Assembly (NCBI GenBank): GCA_029556005.1
Contig: JAKQGT010000061.1
Span: 1 to 6,148, forward strand
Source of the DNA: Chlamydiota bacterium
Lineage (GTDB): Bacteria > Chlamydiota > Chlamydiia > Chlamydiales > Simkaniaceae
Direction: 5' to 3'
Length of the DNA: 6,148 bases
Part shown: positions 4,527-6,148 of the stretch, in pieces
How positions within the stretch are numbered: the stretch's first letter is position 1
How the letters are laid out: every line of letters begins with the position of its first letter
Notes under the pieces: generated by a model
Told to the model about the DNA's origin: nothing
Seen by the model: only the letters and a program-made list of their open reading frames with translations
Databases searched by the model: none
Program-made: the position numbers and the translations under genes

Positions 4527-6148
4527 ATGGTGATTATGATGATGCGAAGTCTGACATATGTTTTCTTATTTTTCATATTAGTGCTTAACAACTTAAACTC
4601 AAATGAAGCCTTTGTCCCTCCTCAGATAAAAGAAACTCCCGATATCTTAGGTCATATATTCAAAGATGACATAGGTCATTTCAGCAAGGATACTCCTGAA
4701 AATCGTGATTTTATCCATTTAGCTGTAGAAAACTCAGAAAACAGAGTCGGAACAAATAATTTTGGACAGGAAATCTATTTAAAAACAATGGCTGATGGAT
4801 CTCAATCCTGGGCTTTTGTATATGATGGAACAGTTAGAGACGGAGGGAAAAACAACTTTCCCAAAGAGTGGGTAAAAGATTCATCATTCGAAGGGGGGCA
4901 TTTTACTACTCCAAAATTCACTCAGTACACCCCTAACGACAAAACATTCTATGGCCATCTTGTTGTCAACAGAATCTCCTCTACTTATGAGGCTTATAGT
5001 CAAACTCCTCAATATTCAGCTCCTTTAACCGAACGCAAAATGTTAGGAGTCACAGGGAGGTATGGAAAAATCCTCGACCTGATCGATTACTCTGACCTAG
5101 ATGGAGAACATATCCTCTTACTACCAACAAGCGATCTCTCAGAGGAAGAAATCTTTCAAGTTCTAAGAGACGTTGCCAAAGGCATTTATATTTATGATGC
5201 TTTGCCTTTTTTTAGCCTGCACTTCAATCGTCATTTAATAAGTTACTCGGTCATTCATCCTGTTTACAGAAACACCTTAACTGGTGAAGCCATTGCAATG
5301 CTTGACTATTACATGAAAGGATTTACAACAGGGCGCTCGTTTAATCCTGACTTTATCTATGGGTGGGATGAGCACCGGACAAAAAACTTAGAATTTTTGT
5401 TTAGTCATTCCTTTGAATTCAAAGACTATTGCCAAGAGCTTGGACTCTCCTATAAAACCTTTAATGAAATCCTCGAAGAACTCATGGGAGAAGACTCCTA
5501 TCATGGAGTTTTCCACAACTGTTTTGATATCTCCTATCGTATTATTGCTAAGCAAAATGCCATCATCAGAAATGGTAATACTCTCAGCTTCACCCCAGAT
5601 TTTGATGTTATTGGCATTGTCGAAGGAACTCCACTCACTGAAGCAGAAGAAAACCATTATGCCTATCTTAGACAGGCGTGTCAGATCATGAGTGATCAGA
5701 TCAAAGAAACCCTTCCTAAGCTGCCTATTTGCCAAAAGCACTTCCAGATCTTATATTTGGCTAACTTCTTTAGCTACTATTGTAATACCCTTAAGGAGGC
5801 GCAAAAAATTCCTATGCTAGAAAGAAAACTTCCTCAAAACGCTCCTCAGGGAAGTCCCAAAACATTTCCCCCTATTCCTCTTTCTATGGAGGATGAAATT
5901 CAGATCAGTTTCACTAAGCTGTTTGAAACCCTCACAACTAAAGAACTGGATCAAGTAATGGCTTATTTCAAGAATAAAAATGCTCCTGAAGCCATCATCT
6001 ACAAAGCCGTAGATGTGATCTACGAGGGACTCTATCAGTATTTCGCTGATGCGGGTATGGAAACAAGAGTCACTCCAGATCAATGCGCAGACATCACTAT
6101 CGAGATCCTCCATTACTGCAAAACACGTTATCAAAATGTCCGACAAAA
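4527..6148 (+). CDS. Large exported protein of unknown family, partial at right edge
   Basis: Open frame without a stop from ATG 4527 to the window end: 540 codons visible, C-terminus missing. Residues 7-26 (RSLTYVFLFFILVLNNLNSN) form a basic n-region and hydrophobic core of a signal peptide, with possible cleavage around NEA-F (residue 28/29), so export through Sec is likely. After it come (a) residues 38-118, with GHIFKDDIGHFSKDTPENR (42-60), a GQEIYL strand and DGSQSWAFVYDGTVRDGG (90-107); (b) a large region 120-430 with LLLPTSDLSEEEIFQVL (197-213), PFFSLHFNRHLISYSVIHP (227-245) and LTGEAIAMLDYYMKGF (251-266); (c) a Pro-rich linker at 433-452; (d) a helical segment 454-540. Part (a) resembles, from memory, a domain in polymorphic toxins; parts (b)-(d) I do not recognise. 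Start is ambiguous: no Shine-Dalgarno precedes 4527, whereas GGTGA (4529-4533) could serve ATG 4542, giving MRSLTYVF. In-frame ATGs also lie at 4536 and 4539. Confidence 0.87.
   Translation, partial: MVIMMMRSLTYVFLFFILVLNNLNSNEAFVPPQIKETPDILGHIFKDDIGHFSKDTPENRDFIHLAVENSENRVGTNNFGQEIYLKTMADGSQSWAFVYDGTVRDGGKNNFPKEWVKDSSFEGGHFTTPKFTQYTPNDKTFYGHLVVNRISSTYEAYSQTPQYSAPLTERKMLGVTGRYGKILDLIDYSDLDGEHILLLPTSDLSEEEIFQVLRDVAKGIYIYDALPFFSLHFNRHLISYSVIHPVYRNTLTGEAIAMLDYYMKGFTTGRSFNPDFIYGWDEHRTKNLEFLFSHSFEFKDYCQELGLSYKTFNEILEELMGEDSYHGVFHNCFDISYRIIAKQNAIIRNGNTLSFTPDFDVIGIVEGTPLTEAEENHYAYLRQACQIMSDQIKETLPKLPICQKHFQILYLANFFSYYCNTLKEAQKIPMLERKLPQNAPQGSPKTFPPIPLSMEDEIQISFTKLFETLTTKELDQVMAYFKNKNAPEAIIYKAVDVIYEGLYQYFADAGMETRVTPDQCADITIEILHYCKTRYQNVRQ

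Noticed and set aside
5388..6146. Minus- and plus-strand frames inside the large exported protein gene.
   Set aside because: They are antisense or out-of-frame shadows of a frame that stays open for more than 1600 bp.

Overview
The window looks like a chromosomal segment of a moderately AT-rich bacterium, most likely a Chlamydiae member outside the genus Chlamydia (an amoeba- or arthropod-associated 'environmental chlamydia'). This rests on the style of the seryl-tRNA synthetase, an AT-hook protein next to a dehydrogenase E1 gene of the 'GxGHE' type, a small protein with a paired hydrophobic hairpin like inclusion-membrane (Inc) proteins, and a large exported protein of unknown family. It is an inference: no rRNA or other decisive marker is present.

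Layout. Left part, minus strand: the first 58 codons of a 2-oxoacid dehydrogenase E1 gene (1-176, runs off the left edge) lie directly downstream of a 374-aa gene (180-1304) that combines a UPF0158-like N-terminal part with two AT-hook DNA-binding motifs. The two are translationally coupled neighbours in the same frame, separated by one stop codon and one further codon. Centre: serS (1584-2861, plus) is divergent from this pair. The intergenic region between them is largely filled by a ~160-bp near-palindromic element with 22-bp terminal inverted repeats and TA at both ends, which I read as a MITE-like insertion. serS overlaps tail-to-tail by 14 bp with a 205-aa membrane-hairpin gene (2848-3465, minus). 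The probable intrinsic terminator of that minus gene is encoded inside the 3' end of serS.

Right part: a ~535-bp gene-free stretch (3466-4001) holds a short direct repeat next to the 205-aa gene's ribosome binding site, two independent dyads and a terminator-like hairpin. After it come two divergent genes sharing a 72-bp intergenic region with overlapping promoter candidates: a 150-aa soluble protein (4002-4454, minus, GTG start) and a large exported protein (4527 to beyond the right edge, plus, at least 540 aa), the longest gene in the window. The N-terminal ~90 residues of the exported protein recall domains found at the ends of polymorphic toxins, and the 150-aa protein has the look of an immunity protein. 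A divergent effector/immunity pair is therefore the most interesting hypothesis here, but it rests on remembered motif resemblance and needs a profile search.
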